Source: DATLWN01 sp964422615 (GTDB lineage: Bacteria > Pseudomonadota > Zetaproteobacteria > Mariprofundales > Mariprofundaceae). Taken from it: DNA of 63,077 nt. Numbering within the stretch: position 1 is the stretch's first letter; each line of letters opens with the position of its first letter. Where the stretch lies: NCBI GenBank assembly GCA_964422615.1, contig CAYRBJ010000009.1, positions 1-63,077 of the forward strand. Reading direction: 5' to 3'. The notes below the pieces were generated by a model. That model saw only the letters and a program-made list of their open reading frames with translations, did not search any database and was not told the origin of the DNA. A program made the position numbers and the translations under genes. This document shows, piece after piece, positions 51,646-61,285 of the stretch.

Positions 51646-54249
51646 TCACCGCCGGTCTGCCGTCATCCATTCCGCAGCCCGACGTTTGAGCTCGTCCATG
51701 GTGTTCAGCGCATCGATCGGGCGCAGGGCATCGGTATCCAGCTCCGAGATTGCCGCCAGGATCTGCGCGGCCTCATCGGCCATCTGGCGTTGCCGCCGCC
51801 GCTCCGCCTCGGCGAACAGCCCGAGCTGGTTCTTGCCCTCCTCGGCCGCCAGTTCCGCCTGGTGTTCGAGCCGGAACAGATGTTCGCGTGCCCGGCGCAC
51901 CACATCCGGCGGCAAGCCGGCCAACTGGGCCACGGCGATGCCGTGCGAACGGTCCGCCGCCCCCTCCTCGACCCGGTGCAGAAACACGATACTGCCGTTC
52001 CACTCCCTGACCTGTACCGAGGCATTGAACGCCGACGGATATTCATCCGGCAGCGCCGTCAGCTCGTGGTAATGCGTGGCGAACAGCGTCAGCACCTGCT
52101 CGCTGCGTGCCAGACGCTCGGCCACCGCCCAGGCGATGGCCATGCCATCCCATGTGCTGGTGCCGCGCCCGACCTCGTCGATGACCACCAGCGAGCGCGG
52201 CCCGAGCTGGTTCAGGATCGTGGCCGTCTCCATCATCTCCACCATGAAGGTGGAGCGGCCCATGGCCAGTTCGTCTCCCGCCCCGATGCGCGTGAAGATG
52301 CGGCGGATCAACGGAATGCGGGCGCACTCCGCCGGCACGAAGCAGCCGGTGTGCGCCAGCCAGACGATCCACGCGATCTGGCGCATATAGGTGGACTTGC
52401 CGCCCATGTTCGGCCCGGTCAGCAGCATGAAGCGACGCTTTTTCATGTCCATGGCGATATCGTTGGCCACGAACGGCGTACCGTCAGGCAGGCATTGCTC
52501 CACCAGCGGATGGCGCCCGCCCTCGATCGCCAGCGTCCCGTTCTCCTGTAGCCGGGGCCGGCAGTAGCGATGCCGCACGGCCAGGTGCGCATAACAGCCG
52601 AGCACGTCGAGCACGGACACGGCTCGTGCCGCTGCCTGTATGGATGTCGCCGCTGCGCCGATCGCCGCTGACAGTTCACGGACCAGCGCCGCCTCGCGCG
52701 CCAGCGCCGCCTCGCGTGCTCCCAGGATCTCGCTTTCGAAACGGTGCAACGCGTCGGTGATAAAACGTTCGGCATTGACCAGGGTCTGCTTGCGCACGTA
52801 ATCGGCCGGTGCGTCCTTCGCCTGGGCGCGTGAGATCTCGATGAAATAGCCGAACACCTTGTTGTACTTGACGCGCAGATTGGCAAGGCCCGTGCGTTCC
52901 CGCTCCTGCTCCTCGTAGGATTTCAGCCAGCTGTCGGCATCGGCGGACAGGCTGCGCAGCCTGTCGAGTTCGGCATCGAAGCCCGCACGGATCAGGCCAC
53001 CCTCACGCAAATGCGGCGGGCAGACTTCAACCAGCGCCGAATCCAGTTGCGCGGCCAGGTCGTCCAGCCCTGACAGCTGCACGGCCAGGTCGGCAAACAT
53101 GCCCTGGCGCTCGCCCAGCACTGTGCGCAATCCCGGCAATGCCAGCAGACTGTTGGCCAGGCCCCGGAAATCCCGCGGGGAAGCACGCTCCAGCACAATG
53201 CGCGTCAGCATGCGTTCGATGTCGCGCACCGTGCCCAGCTGTGTACGCAGAGCCTCTCGGGTCGTCTCGTCGTCGACCAAGCTCTGCACCGCATCCTGTC
53301 GTCGGGCCACGGCCTTGATATCGGCGAGCGGAAAATCCAGCCACTGGCGCAGCATGCGCGCACCCATCGGCGTCAGTGTCTCGTCAAGCACCGACAGCAG
53401 CCCACCCTGTGCATCGCCGCCCAGTGAAGCATACAATTCCAGGTTGCGCCGGGAACGTGCATCGATCTGCATGCCGGGCGCCACGTCGTGATAGACCGGC
53501 AGTTCCAGGTGATCGAGACTGCGCTTCTGGGTCTGCTCCAGATAGACCAGCACGGCGCCCACGGCCGATGCCACCTCGCCATGCCGGGCGAAATTCAGCG
53601 CCTGCCAGTCTCCGACCCCGAAATGCTCGCGCAAACGCTCCTGCGCCACCTCAGGCGAAAAGGCCCAATCGCCCGGATACTGCACCGGCGCACGCACCGG
53701 GGCCTCGGCGTTGTGCATCAACAACAGCTCGGCCGGCTCCAATACACCCAGATACTCGGAAAGCTGAGCCTCGCCCTGTCCTTCCATCAGCTCCCAACGA
53801 CCGGCCGACAGGTCGACGGCCGCGATACCCCAGCGCTGGCCGGTGTGGTACAGGGAAGCGAGTCTGGCACTCTTCCGGTGATCCAGCAGCTCGCTCTCGG
53901 TCAGCGTTCCCGGCGTGACCACCCGGACCACCTCGCGCCGTACCGGCCCCTTGGCCTCGCCCGGCGGCTCCATCTGCTCGCAGATGGCCACGCGCCGGTT
54001 CGCCGACACCAGTCGGGCCAGGTAGCCCTCCGCCTGATGCCAGGGCACGCCGCACATCGGGATATCCTCGCCGTTCGATTTGCCCCGTTTGGTCAGGGCG
54101 ATATCGAGGATGCGCGCCGCGTCGACAGCGTCATCGAAAAACATCTCGTAAAAATCGCCCATGCGGTAGAACAGGATGCAATCGGCATACTCCGCCTTGA
54201 TGCGGAGATACTGCTGCATCATCGGGGTGTGGCCGGGGTGTTTCTGCAT
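51646..54249 (-). CDS. mutS: DNA mismatch repair protein MutS
   Basis: Recognises mismatches and small loops. 867 residues: an N-terminal mismatch-reading domain with YRMGDFYEMFFDDA (Phe-x-Glu wedge), core and lever domains, and a C-terminal ATPase (LLTGPNMGGKSTYMRQ, SLVVIDEVGRGTSTWDGMA, FATHYHEL). A C-terminal tail of about 60 residues follows. The first in-frame ATG is consistent with family length. Confidence 0.97.
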   Translation of the reverse strand: MQKHPGHTPMMQQYLRIKAEYADCILFYRMGDFYEMFFDDAVDAARILDIALTKRGKSNGEDIPMCGVPWHQAEGYLARLVSANRRVAICEQMEPPGEAKGPVRREVVRVVTPGTLTESELLDHRKSARLASLYHTGQRWGIAAVDLSAGRWELMEGQGEAQLSEYLGVLEPAELLLMHNAEAPVRAPVQYPGDWAFSPEVAQERLREHFGVGDWQALNFARHGEVASAVGAVLVYLEQTQKRSLDHLELPVYHDVAPGMQIDARSRRNLELYASLGGDAQGGLLSVLDETLTPMGARMLRQWLDFPLADIKAVARRQDAVQSLVDDETTREALRTQLGTVRDIERMLTRIVLERASPRDFRGLANSLLALPGLRTVLGERQGMFADLAVQLSGLDDLAAQLDSALVEVCPPHLREGGLIRAGFDAELDRLRSLSADADSWLKSYEEQERERTGLANLRVKYNKVFGYFIEISRAQAKDAPADYVRKQTLVNAERFITDALHRFESEILGAREAALAREAALVRELSAAIGAAATSIQAAARAVSVLDVLGCYAHLAVRHRYCRPRLQENGTLAIEGGRHPLVEQCLPDGTPFVANDIAMDMKKRRFMLLTGPNMGGKSTYMRQIAWIVWLAHTGCFVPAECARIPLIRRIFTRIGAGDELAMGRSTFMVEMMETATILNQLGPRSLVVIDEVGRGTSTWDGMAIAWAVAERLARSEQVLTLFATHYHELTALPDEYPSAFNASVQVREWNGSIVFLHRVEEGAADRSHGIAVAQLAGLPPDVVRRAREHLFRLEHQAELAAEEGKNQLGLFAEAERRRQRQMADEAAQILAAISELDTDALRPIDALNTMDELKRRAAEWMTADRR

Positions 54250-54595
54250 ATCGGCAAACTAGGGCCTGCCCTGGCAAAATCCAAGCACGGCAGCAAGGCT
54301 TTTCCAAGCCATGGCAAGGCATTCGAAGGCAACGGATCCGGCGCACGCACCCGGCCCGGGGGAAGGAGGAGGGAGAGGCCGGATGCATGCCGCCGGACCA
54401 CATCGATGCCGTGGCTTACCACGTACGGCAATACGCCTGAGTCCAGTATAGAACAGAATGGACCACGGCATGCACAGGCCCGACGCACGGGGTGGGAAAG
54501 AGGGAATATGGGACCGTGCGCCGGGCCCAGCAAGCATGGTCCGCATGCCTGGCTTGGACTGTATCTTTACGCGTCGAGTCGCGACGTGACGGGCC
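54250..54595. other. 346-nt intergenic stretch between rnhB and mutS
   Basis: No coding frame with family resemblance on either strand. On the minus strand TATACT (54450-54445) could be a -10 for mutS with a leader of about 190 nt, but no good -35 is seen. A small stem TGCCGTGG / CC.ACGGCA is present near 54410-54430. No tRNA or riboswitch recognised. Confidence 0.4.
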
Positions 54596-55189
54596 TCACG
54601 ATCGGGGTTCAACCGCCAGCGCTTTCGCGACCGGGGCAAAGCTCAGCCGGTGGATCGGGCTGGGGCCGAGCCGCTGCAGGGCATCGAGATGCGCGGCCGT
54701 ACCGTAGCCCTTGTGTCCGCCCAGACCGTACCCCGGATAACGATGGTCCAGTTGTCGCATCAGGCGGTCCCGCACCACCTTGGCCACGATCGAGGCGGCG
54801 CAGATCTCCTGCACGAAACCGTCACCGCCGACGATGGCCTCGACCGGCATCGACAGGGCCGGGCAGCGGTTGCCGTCGACTACGGCGCGTGCCGGGCACG
54901 TTGGCAACGCGTCGATGGCACGCCGCATCGCCAGCATCGTCGCCTCCAGGATATTCAGCCTGTCGATCTCCTCGACACTGGCCTGGGCCACCGCCATGCC
55001 AACGGCATGGCGACGCAGGTGACGATACAGCACCAGACGCCTGGCCTCGCTGAGCCTCTTGGAATCCCGGTAGGTGCCGAGCCTGGGGTCGTGCGGATCC
55101 AGGATCACCGCCGCCGCCACCACCGGACCCGCCAGCGGACCGCGGCCAACCTCGTCGATACCCGCAACGTCACCGTACACCGGCATCAT
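54596..55189 (-). CDS. rnhB: ribonuclease HII
   Basis: Cuts RNA in RNA/DNA hybrids and removes misincorporated ribonucleotides. 197 residues. VAGIDEVGRGPLAGPVVAAA carries the first acidic site with DEVGRG, AVVDGNRCP the second, and AASIVAKVVRDRLM the C-terminal motif. Overlaps the flavoprotein stop by 4 nt. Confidence 0.95.
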   Translation of the reverse strand: MMPVYGDVAGIDEVGRGPLAGPVVAAAVILDPHDPRLGTYRDSKRLSEARRLVLYRHLRRHAVGMAVAQASVEEIDRLNILEATMLAMRRAIDALPTCPARAVVDGNRCPALSMPVEAIVGGDGFVQEICAASIVAKVVRDRLMRQLDHRYPGYGLGGHKGYGTAAHLDALQRLGPSPIHRLSFAPVAKALAVEPRS

Positions 55190-56352
55190 TCGCCTCCCGC
55201 GCGGCCGATGCCCGGCAGCAGGCGCAGCCAGCGCGCCCGCATCACCGGATAAAGATCATCACCGAGAAAGATGCGCGCCATCAGATCCGCCAGCCGGCGC
55301 CCCTCGCGATCCAGCAGGGCATTGCGCACGGAACCGGAACTGTACATCAGCCGGCCCAGCCAGCGCCCCCGCCGCAGCTCCGGCATCAGCTCACGACCCA
55401 CCCGCTCGGCATAGCGCATACCCGCCGAACCATCCGTATCGCCGTCGATGACGGCCTCGGCCGCCATAACACCGCTCTGCAGGGCATGGCTCAATCCCTC
55501 CGCCGTCACCGGATCCGCCAAGCCGGCGGCATCTCCGACCAGCATGACCCTGCCCCTGGCCACGCCCTCCGCACGCGGGGCCACGGGGATGACATAGCCA
55601 TGTTTATGTGCAGGCGCAGGCAGACGCTGCCTGCGCAGATACTCCGCCAGCGTACGCCTCAACGGTTCACGCAGACCACGACCGACCATGGTTGCGAACG
55701 AGCAGACACCGACAGACAGATGTTGGCGTTTCGGGAATACCCAACCGTAACCCTCGGTGGGAAAATCAAGATCGAAGCGAGCCGCATGGCCGAAACTACG
55801 AAGGGTATCCCGGTCCACATCCAGCTCGCATTCGATCGCAGGCACCAGATGCCGGAACGGCCCCCAGCCCGCCTGGCGCGCGGCGCGGCTGCGCGCACCG
55901 TCGGCGGCAACCAGCCAGCGGGCCGTGACCAGCCGCCCCCCCAGATCCAGCTCGATGCCTTCCCGCCACCGTGTCAGCCGCCAGGCACCGGTCGCTTCGA
56001 CGATCTCCGTACCAAGCGCGCGCGCATGCTCGATCAGCCTGTGATCGAAGTCGGGCCTCATCACCATCGAGATCAGTGCCCGCTCGTTCTCGACGGTCAG
56101 ATCCTTCTGCAAATGCTTGTAGGAGATCAGTACCCGATGGCACTCGTGCTCGATGCAATCGGTGATATCGACAGGCAGGTCTTGGCGCGCACGCCAGACC
56201 AGACCGCCACCGCAGGGCTTGTAGCGCGGTAGCCGCTCCTTCTCGAGCAGCAGCACACGCCGGCCGGATCCGGCAAGACGAGCCGCCGCCAGGGCGCCGG
56301 CCGGACCGCCACCCACGACCACCGCATCAACAGTGCGCCATGGGCCCGCCAT
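55186..56352 (-). CDS. geranylgeranyl reductase family flavoprotein
   Basis: 388 residues with VVVGGGPAGALAAARLA (FAD), YKPCGGGLVWRA (the PxxYxxCGGG motif of the GGR family), and MLVGDAAGLADPVTAEGLSH (second FAD loop). Members reduce isoprenoid chains of quinones, chlorophyll or lipids; in non-phototrophs the substrate is usually unknown. Sits 15 nt downstream of pheT and upstream of rnhB, so probably cotranscribed. Confidence 0.85.
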   Translation of the reverse strand: MAGPWRTVDAVVVGGGPAGALAAARLAGSGRRVLLLEKERLPRYKPCGGGLVWRARQDLPVDITDCIEHECHRVLISYKHLQKDLTVENERALISMVMRPDFDHRLIEHARALGTEIVEATGAWRLTRWREGIELDLGGRLVTARWLVAADGARSRAARQAGWGPFRHLVPAIECELDVDRDTLRSFGHAARFDLDFPTEGYGWVFPKRQHLSVGVCSFATMVGRGLREPLRRTLAEYLRRQRLPAPAHKHGYVIPVAPRAEGVARGRVMLVGDAAGLADPVTAEGLSHALQSGVMAAEAVIDGDTDGSAGMRYAERVGRELMPELRRGRWLGRLMYSSGSVRNALLDREGRRLADLMARIFLGDDLYPVMRARWLRLLPGIGRAGGE

Positions 56353-56367
56353 CGTCGTGCTACCGGG

Positions 56368-58734
56368 CTACCTGAGGCTGGCGCCGAAACGTTTTTCCAT
56401 CTCGGCGACGATGGCCTGGGATACCGCATCCGAATCCTGTTGGGTCAGGGTACGGTCCGGGGCCTGCAGAATGAAGCGCACGCCGAGGCTAATCTTGCCT
56501 TCGGGCACGCCCTGGCCGATGTAGCGGTCGAAGATGCGCGCATCGGTGACCAGCTTGCCACCGGCCTTCACCACGCTGTTCACGACATCCTCGGCCTTCA
56601 CATGCCGATCGAACAGGAAGACCAGGTCGCGGCGGCTGCCGGGGAACTCAGGCAGCGGCGCAAACTTCGGCTGCTTTGCAGTCGGCAGTTCATCGAGCCG
56701 CATCTCCGCTGCGAACACCGGCACCTCGATGTCGTAGACGTCACAGACCTGTTTGGTCACGCGCCCGATACGGCCAACTTCGCTGCGGCCCACGACAACG
56801 CGTGCGCTCTGGCCTGGCTGCAGGCCCTGCATGCCGTCGTCAGCGACGAAACGGGCCGACAGACCCATGCCCGTCAGCCACGCCTCCAGCGCACCCTTCA
56901 GGTCGAAGAAATCAACGCTGCGGGCCGGCGCATACCACTCGTCCGGCTGTATCTCGCCGGCCATCAGCCAGCCCAGCCAGTTATGCTCGATGGCCAACGC
57001 ATCCTGCGCCCCGTCGGCAGACTCATAGGTGCGGCCGTGTTCGACCAGCCTCAGGCCGTCCTGCTGGCGGTTCAGGTTGTGGCGGGCGGCGGCCAGCATG
57101 CCGGGCCAGATGCTTCGGCGCATCACGGCCATCGCCTCCGAGATCGGGTTGGCGAGCACGATGTCGCGGCCGTCATCGGCCGTGAACAGCCGCTGCTCGG
57201 CCATGGAGACGAAGGCATAGCTGATGATCTGGTTGCAGCCGCCCTGCACGGCGAGATCCAGCGCCGGGCTCGCCAGATGGCGGGCGGCGATGTCCAGCGG
57301 CGGCAGCTGCTCGGGGATCGCATCGAAGCCGATCACGCGGGCGTATTCCTCGCTGATGTCCTCGGCCAGGGCCACATCGTGGCGATGACTCGGCACGGTC
57401 ACGGTCAGCGTGCCGCCGTCGCGCGCCAGGACAAAGCCCATGCGCTCCAGCACCGCATCGTTTTTCACATCGATCTCGATGCCGAGACGGCGATCGATGC
57501 GGGCGACGGGAAAGCTGAATTGGCGCAGCTTCAGCAGCTCGACATCGGAACCGGCCACCGTGATCCCACCGGCACGGCCGCCGAACAGCTCGACGATCAG
57601 GCGGCTGGCGCGATGCATGGCGCGCATCACCATCGCCGGGTCGACGCCCCGCTCGAAACGCATCGACGCCTCGGAAACCATGCCGTGCGAACGCCGGGAC
57701 AGGCTCACGCGCGCCGGCCGGAAGAAGGCGGATTCGAGCACGATCGCCGTGGTCACCTCGGTCACGCCGCTGGGCTCGGAACCCATGATGCCGGCCAATG
57801 CAATCACGCCCGCCTCATCGGCGATGACCAGGTCACCCTTGGCCAGTTGCAGTTTCCGGCCGTCCAGCGCCGCGAACGCCTCATCCGCATGCGCCGGACG
57901 CACCGTGATACCGCCGGAAAGCGTTTCGGCATCGAAGGCATGCATCGGCTGGCCCATGTCCAGCATGATGTAGTTCAGCACATCGACGATGCCGTTGACC
58001 GGGCGCATGCCGGCCATGATCAGGCGCCCCCGCATCCAGTCCGGCGAGTCGGCCACCCTGATGCCGTCGATGCGACGGGCCAGATACAGCGGGCAATCGC
58101 CGGGCGCCTCAAGCTTGACGGACGGCGCGGCGACCGCCTTGCCGGCCGCGATATCGGTGCAGTCTGGCTCGACCAGCTCTACGCCGTAGAAGGCGGCCAG
58201 GTCGCGAGCCAGCCCATGCAGGCTCATACAATCGCCGCGGTTCGGGGTGATCGACACATCGATCACCGCCTCCTCGAAGCCCAGATACTCGCCAAGTTCG
58301 GCACCGACCGGCGCATCCCCCGGCAGGATCAACAGTCCCGCCGATTCATCGGCCAAACCGAGTTCGCTCTCGGAGCAGCACATGCCGCAGCTTTCCTCAC
58401 CGCGAATCTTGCCCTTCTTGATGGTCAGGCCGTTCGGCAACGAGGTGCCGACGGTCGCCACCGGCACCTTGTCTCCCGCATCCATGTTCGAGGCACCGCA
58501 GACGATGGAAAGCGGCCGGGCATCACCGATGTCGACGGACAGCAGGCTCAGCTTGTCGGCACCGGGGTGCTTCGTCTTGGACAGGATATGGCCGATCCTG
58601 ACCCCGCGCACGGCGGCACGTGGCATCTCGATGCCCTCCACCTCGTGGCCAAGCCGGACCAGGGTTTCGGCCACACCCTCAACCGTATCGGCCAAAAGTG
58701 CGTGCTCCTTGAGCCAGGACAATGGCAGTTTCAT
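56368..58734 (-). CDS. pheT: phenylalanyl-tRNA synthetase, beta chain
   Basis: 788 residues: an EMAP/OB-fold N-terminal tRNA-binding domain (MKLPLSWLKEHALL start; VVCGASNMDAGDKVPVA-like loop), B3/B4 editing domain, B5 and a C-terminal anticodon-binding domain (FAPLPEFPGSRRDLVFLFDR). Start at 58734 overlaps the pheS stop (ATGA); the frame stays open upstream inside pheS but adds no homologous sequence. Confidence 0.97.
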   Translation of the reverse strand: MKLPLSWLKEHALLADTVEGVAETLVRLGHEVEGIEMPRAAVRGVRIGHILSKTKHPGADKLSLLSVDIGDARPLSIVCGASNMDAGDKVPVATVGTSLPNGLTIKKGKIRGEESCGMCCSESELGLADESAGLLILPGDAPVGAELGEYLGFEEAVIDVSITPNRGDCMSLHGLARDLAAFYGVELVEPDCTDIAAGKAVAAPSVKLEAPGDCPLYLARRIDGIRVADSPDWMRGRLIMAGMRPVNGIVDVLNYIMLDMGQPMHAFDAETLSGGITVRPAHADEAFAALDGRKLQLAKGDLVIADEAGVIALAGIMGSEPSGVTEVTTAIVLESAFFRPARVSLSRRSHGMVSEASMRFERGVDPAMVMRAMHRASRLIVELFGGRAGGITVAGSDVELLKLRQFSFPVARIDRRLGIEIDVKNDAVLERMGFVLARDGGTLTVTVPSHRHDVALAEDISEEYARVIGFDAIPEQLPPLDIAARHLASPALDLAVQGGCNQIISYAFVSMAEQRLFTADDGRDIVLANPISEAMAVMRRSIWPGMLAAARHNLNRQQDGLRLVEHGRTYESADGAQDALAIEHNWLGWLMAGEIQPDEWYAPARSVDFFDLKGALEAWLTGMGLSARFVADDGMQGLQPGQSARVVVGRSEVGRIGRVTKQVCDVYDIEVPVFAAEMRLDELPTAKQPKFAPLPEFPGSRRDLVFLFDRHVKAEDVVNSVVKAGGKLVTDARIFDRYIGQGVPEGKISLGVRFILQAPDRTLTQQDSDAVSQAIVAEMEKRFGASLR

Positions 58735-59786
58735 CGGCCGATCCTCCTCAAAAAGCGCACATCGTTCTCGAAGAACAGGCGCAGGTCCGGGATGCCGTAT
58801 TTGAGCATCACCATGCGCTCGACACCGAGGCCGAAGGCGAATCCTGACCATCCGTCCGGGTCGACATCCACCGCCTTCAGCACGTTCGGATGGATCATGC
58901 CGGAGCCCAGTACCTCGATCCATCCGGTCTGCTTGCACACACGGCACCCGCGGCCCGAGCAGAGCACGCAGCCGATATCGACCTCGGCCGACGGTTCGGT
59001 GAACGGGAAATAGCTCGGACGCAGGCGGATCGGCAGATCCCGGCCGAAATAGGTCGACAGGAAATGCTTCAGCACGCCCTTCAGGTGCGCCATCGACACG
59101 TCGCGGTCGACCTTGAACACTTCGAGCTGGTGGAACATCGGCGAATGCGTCATGTCATGGTCGCAGCGGTAGACGCGGCCGGGCGCCACCACTGCCAGCG
59201 GCGGTTCGCCCGCGGTCAGCATGGCGCGGATCTGCACCGGCGAGGTATGGGTGCGCAGCAGCCTCGTCGCATCATGATCGCCTTGAATAAAAAACGTGTC
59301 GTGCATGGCGCGCGCCGGATGCTCGGGGGGGATGTTCAGGGCATCGAAGTTGTGGAACTCATCCTCGATCTCCGGGCCCTCGGCCACGGAAAAACCCATC
59401 TGCACGAAGATGGCGGTCAACTCGTCCAGGCCCATCTGCACCGGATGGCGGCTGCCCTGCGCCGGACTGCGGCCGGGAAGGCTGACATCGACACGCTCGG
59501 CCTCGATGCGTGCGGCATCGACATCCGCCTGCAGGTGCGCGATGGCATTCTCAAAGGCCTCGCCCAGGGTGTGCTTGGTGGCGTTGACCACTTGCCCGAT
59601 CAGCGGGCGCTGGTCGACCGGCAGCTTGCCGACCCCTTTCAGCACCTCGGTCAGACCACCCTTCTTGCCCAGGTAGCGCACGCGCAGGGCTTCCAGTCCG
59701 GCCAGATCCTTGGCTTCGGCGATGGCGGCAAGCGCTTCGGCCTCAAGGCCGGCGAGCTGCTGTTTCATCGACTCGATTTCGCTCAT
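58731..59786 (-). CDS. pheS: phenylalanyl-tRNA synthetase, alpha chain
   Basis: Catalytic chain, class II synthetase. 351 residues from ATG 59786, with GGGGAGA 7 nt upstream. N-terminal coiled coil (MSEIESMKQQLAGLEAEALA), motif 1 region with HPVQMGLDELTAIF, motif 2 with RVYRCDHDMTHSPMFHQLE and motif 3 with FGLGVERMVMLKYG. The RVYR and HQLE motifs place Phe and ATP. Confidence 0.97.
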   Translation of the reverse strand: MSEIESMKQQLAGLEAEALAAIAEAKDLAGLEALRVRYLGKKGGLTEVLKGVGKLPVDQRPLIGQVVNATKHTLGEAFENAIAHLQADVDAARIEAERVDVSLPGRSPAQGSRHPVQMGLDELTAIFVQMGFSVAEGPEIEDEFHNFDALNIPPEHPARAMHDTFFIQGDHDATRLLRTHTSPVQIRAMLTAGEPPLAVVAPGRVYRCDHDMTHSPMFHQLEVFKVDRDVSMAHLKGVLKHFLSTYFGRDLPIRLRPSYFPFTEPSAEVDIGCVLCSGRGCRVCKQTGWIEVLGSGMIHPNVLKAVDVDPDGWSGFAFGLGVERMVMLKYGIPDLRLFFENDVRFLRRIGR

Positions 59787-59820
59787 CTTCCGATCTCCCC
59801 TCTCACCCACGGGCGGCCGA

Positions 59821-60033
59821 TTCACCAAGTATGGTGAAAACGTCGCGTTTCACCATACGTTCAAGACCGACAGCATGTGTCGACCCACGAATCCTGCCGG
59901 ATTCGCCCGCCTTCCATGGCGGGTGGATACGGCCCCCGCCCAGGACGGGCGGCTTCAGCAAGCGACCGGAAACCGCATTTTCGGTCGCGCTCCAAGGCCA
60001 AGGGCAGGACAAATCGGCAGGATAGTCGATTTG
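59821..60033 (-). other. hairpin-rich leader or spacer upstream of pheS
   Basis: Six consecutive inverted repeats: 59830-59857 (TATGGTGAAA/TTTCACCATA), 59888-59905 (CGAATCC/GGATTCG), 59906-59923 (CCCGCC/GGCGGG), 59936-59952 (CCGCCC/GGGCGG), 59962-59988 (GCGACCGgAAA stem, 11 pairs with one wobble) and 60010-60033 (CAAATCG/CGATTTG). A third TTCACCA at 59821-59827 could pair with TGGTGAA at 59832-59838 instead, giving two exclusive folds just ahead of the pheS ribosome site. No Phe-rich leader peptide was found. Confidence 0.55.
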
Positions 60034-60096
60034 GACGGACCCCCGCCCGGAGGGTGAAGGGCAGGATGCCCTGAATCACACTCCGAGACCGTATCC

Positions 60097-60126
60097 AAAA
60101 AAGGCAGGGCTGCGAACAGCCCTGCC
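60097..60126 (-). terminator. intrinsic terminator after rplT
   Basis: A perfect 10-bp stem GGCAGGGCTG / CAGCCCTGCC with loop CGAA, followed on the minus strand by six Us. About 50 nt after the rplT stop. It separates thrS-infC-rpmI-rplT from pheS-pheT, so pheST needs its own promoter or readthrough. Confidence 0.9.
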
Positions 60127-60175
60127 TTCGATTTCATCGCACACCGATCTCCGGCCAGGGCCGGTTCGGCGTTAT

Positions 60176-60532
60176 TTACTGAATCTGCGCGCGGGCTGTT
60201 TCTGCCAGCTTCGCAAAACCTTCCGCATCATGGATGGCGATATCGGACAGTACCTTGCGATCAAGATCGATGCCGGCCTCCGACAGCCCGTACATGAAGC
60301 GCGAATAGCTCAGGCCGTGCAGACGGGCCGCCGCGTTGATGCGGGCAATCCACAACGCCCTGAAATCGCGCTTCTTGGCCCGGCGGTCACGGTAGGCATA
60401 CTGGCGCGCCTTGTCGACCGCCTGCGTGGCGGTACGGAAGCAGCTCTTGCGACGACCGCGGTAGCCGGCGGCAGCCTTCATGACTTTCTTGTGGCGGGCG
60501 TGCGCCTGGACTCCAGATTTTACGCGAGGCAT
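60176..60532 (-). CDS. rplT: 50S ribosomal protein L20
   Basis: 118 residues, MPRVKSGVQAHARHKKVMKA at the start with the basic N-terminal extension, AYRDRRAKKRDFRALWIARI in the middle. In enterics L20 represses translation of rpmI-rplT by binding their mRNA. Gap of 20 nt from rpmI. Confidence 0.98.
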   Translation of the reverse strand: MPRVKSGVQAHARHKKVMKAAAGYRGRRKSCFRTATQAVDKARQYAYRDRRAKKRDFRALWIARINAAARLHGLSYSRFMYGLSEAGIDLDRKVLSDIAIHDAEGFAKLAETARAQIQ

Positions 60533-60552
60533 GGCTCTCTCCTAATGTATGG

Positions 60553-60750
60553 TCAGCCGTGGGGCAGCAGCCGGTCAAGGAAGCCGGTATCGCTCGGGTG
60601 CACCAGCTCCATGTTGCGGTAGTTGCGCTTACGCTTGGTCGACTTCTTCGTCAGGATATGACGGGCAAAGGCCTTCTTGTGCTTCCACTTACCGCTGCCG
60701 GTGCGCGAAAAACGCTTGGCTGCGCCCCTGTTCGATTTCATTTTGGGCAT
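60553..60750 (-). CDS. rpmI: 50S ribosomal protein L35
   Basis: 65 residues, MPKMKSNRGAAKRFSRTGSG and KAFARHILTKKSTKRKRNYR, complete and typical. Lies between infC (16 nt) and rplT. Confidence 0.98.
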   Translation of the reverse strand: MPKMKSNRGAAKRFSRTGSGKWKHKKAFARHILTKKSTKRKRNYRNMELVHPSDTGFLDRLLPHG

Positions 60751-60766
60751 AAGCTCACCTTCCGTC

Positions 60767-61276
<510 letters not shown>

Positions 61277-61285
61277 GCAAGCCCC

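Noticed and set aside
56440..59013. An 857-codon open frame antisense to pheT
   Set aside because: Low-complexity composition and complete overlap with pheT and pheS; no start signal.
59803..60137. Several short open frames on both strands in the pheS-rplT spacer
   Set aside because: They arise from palindromic GC-rich repeats; no ribosome sites or family resemblance.
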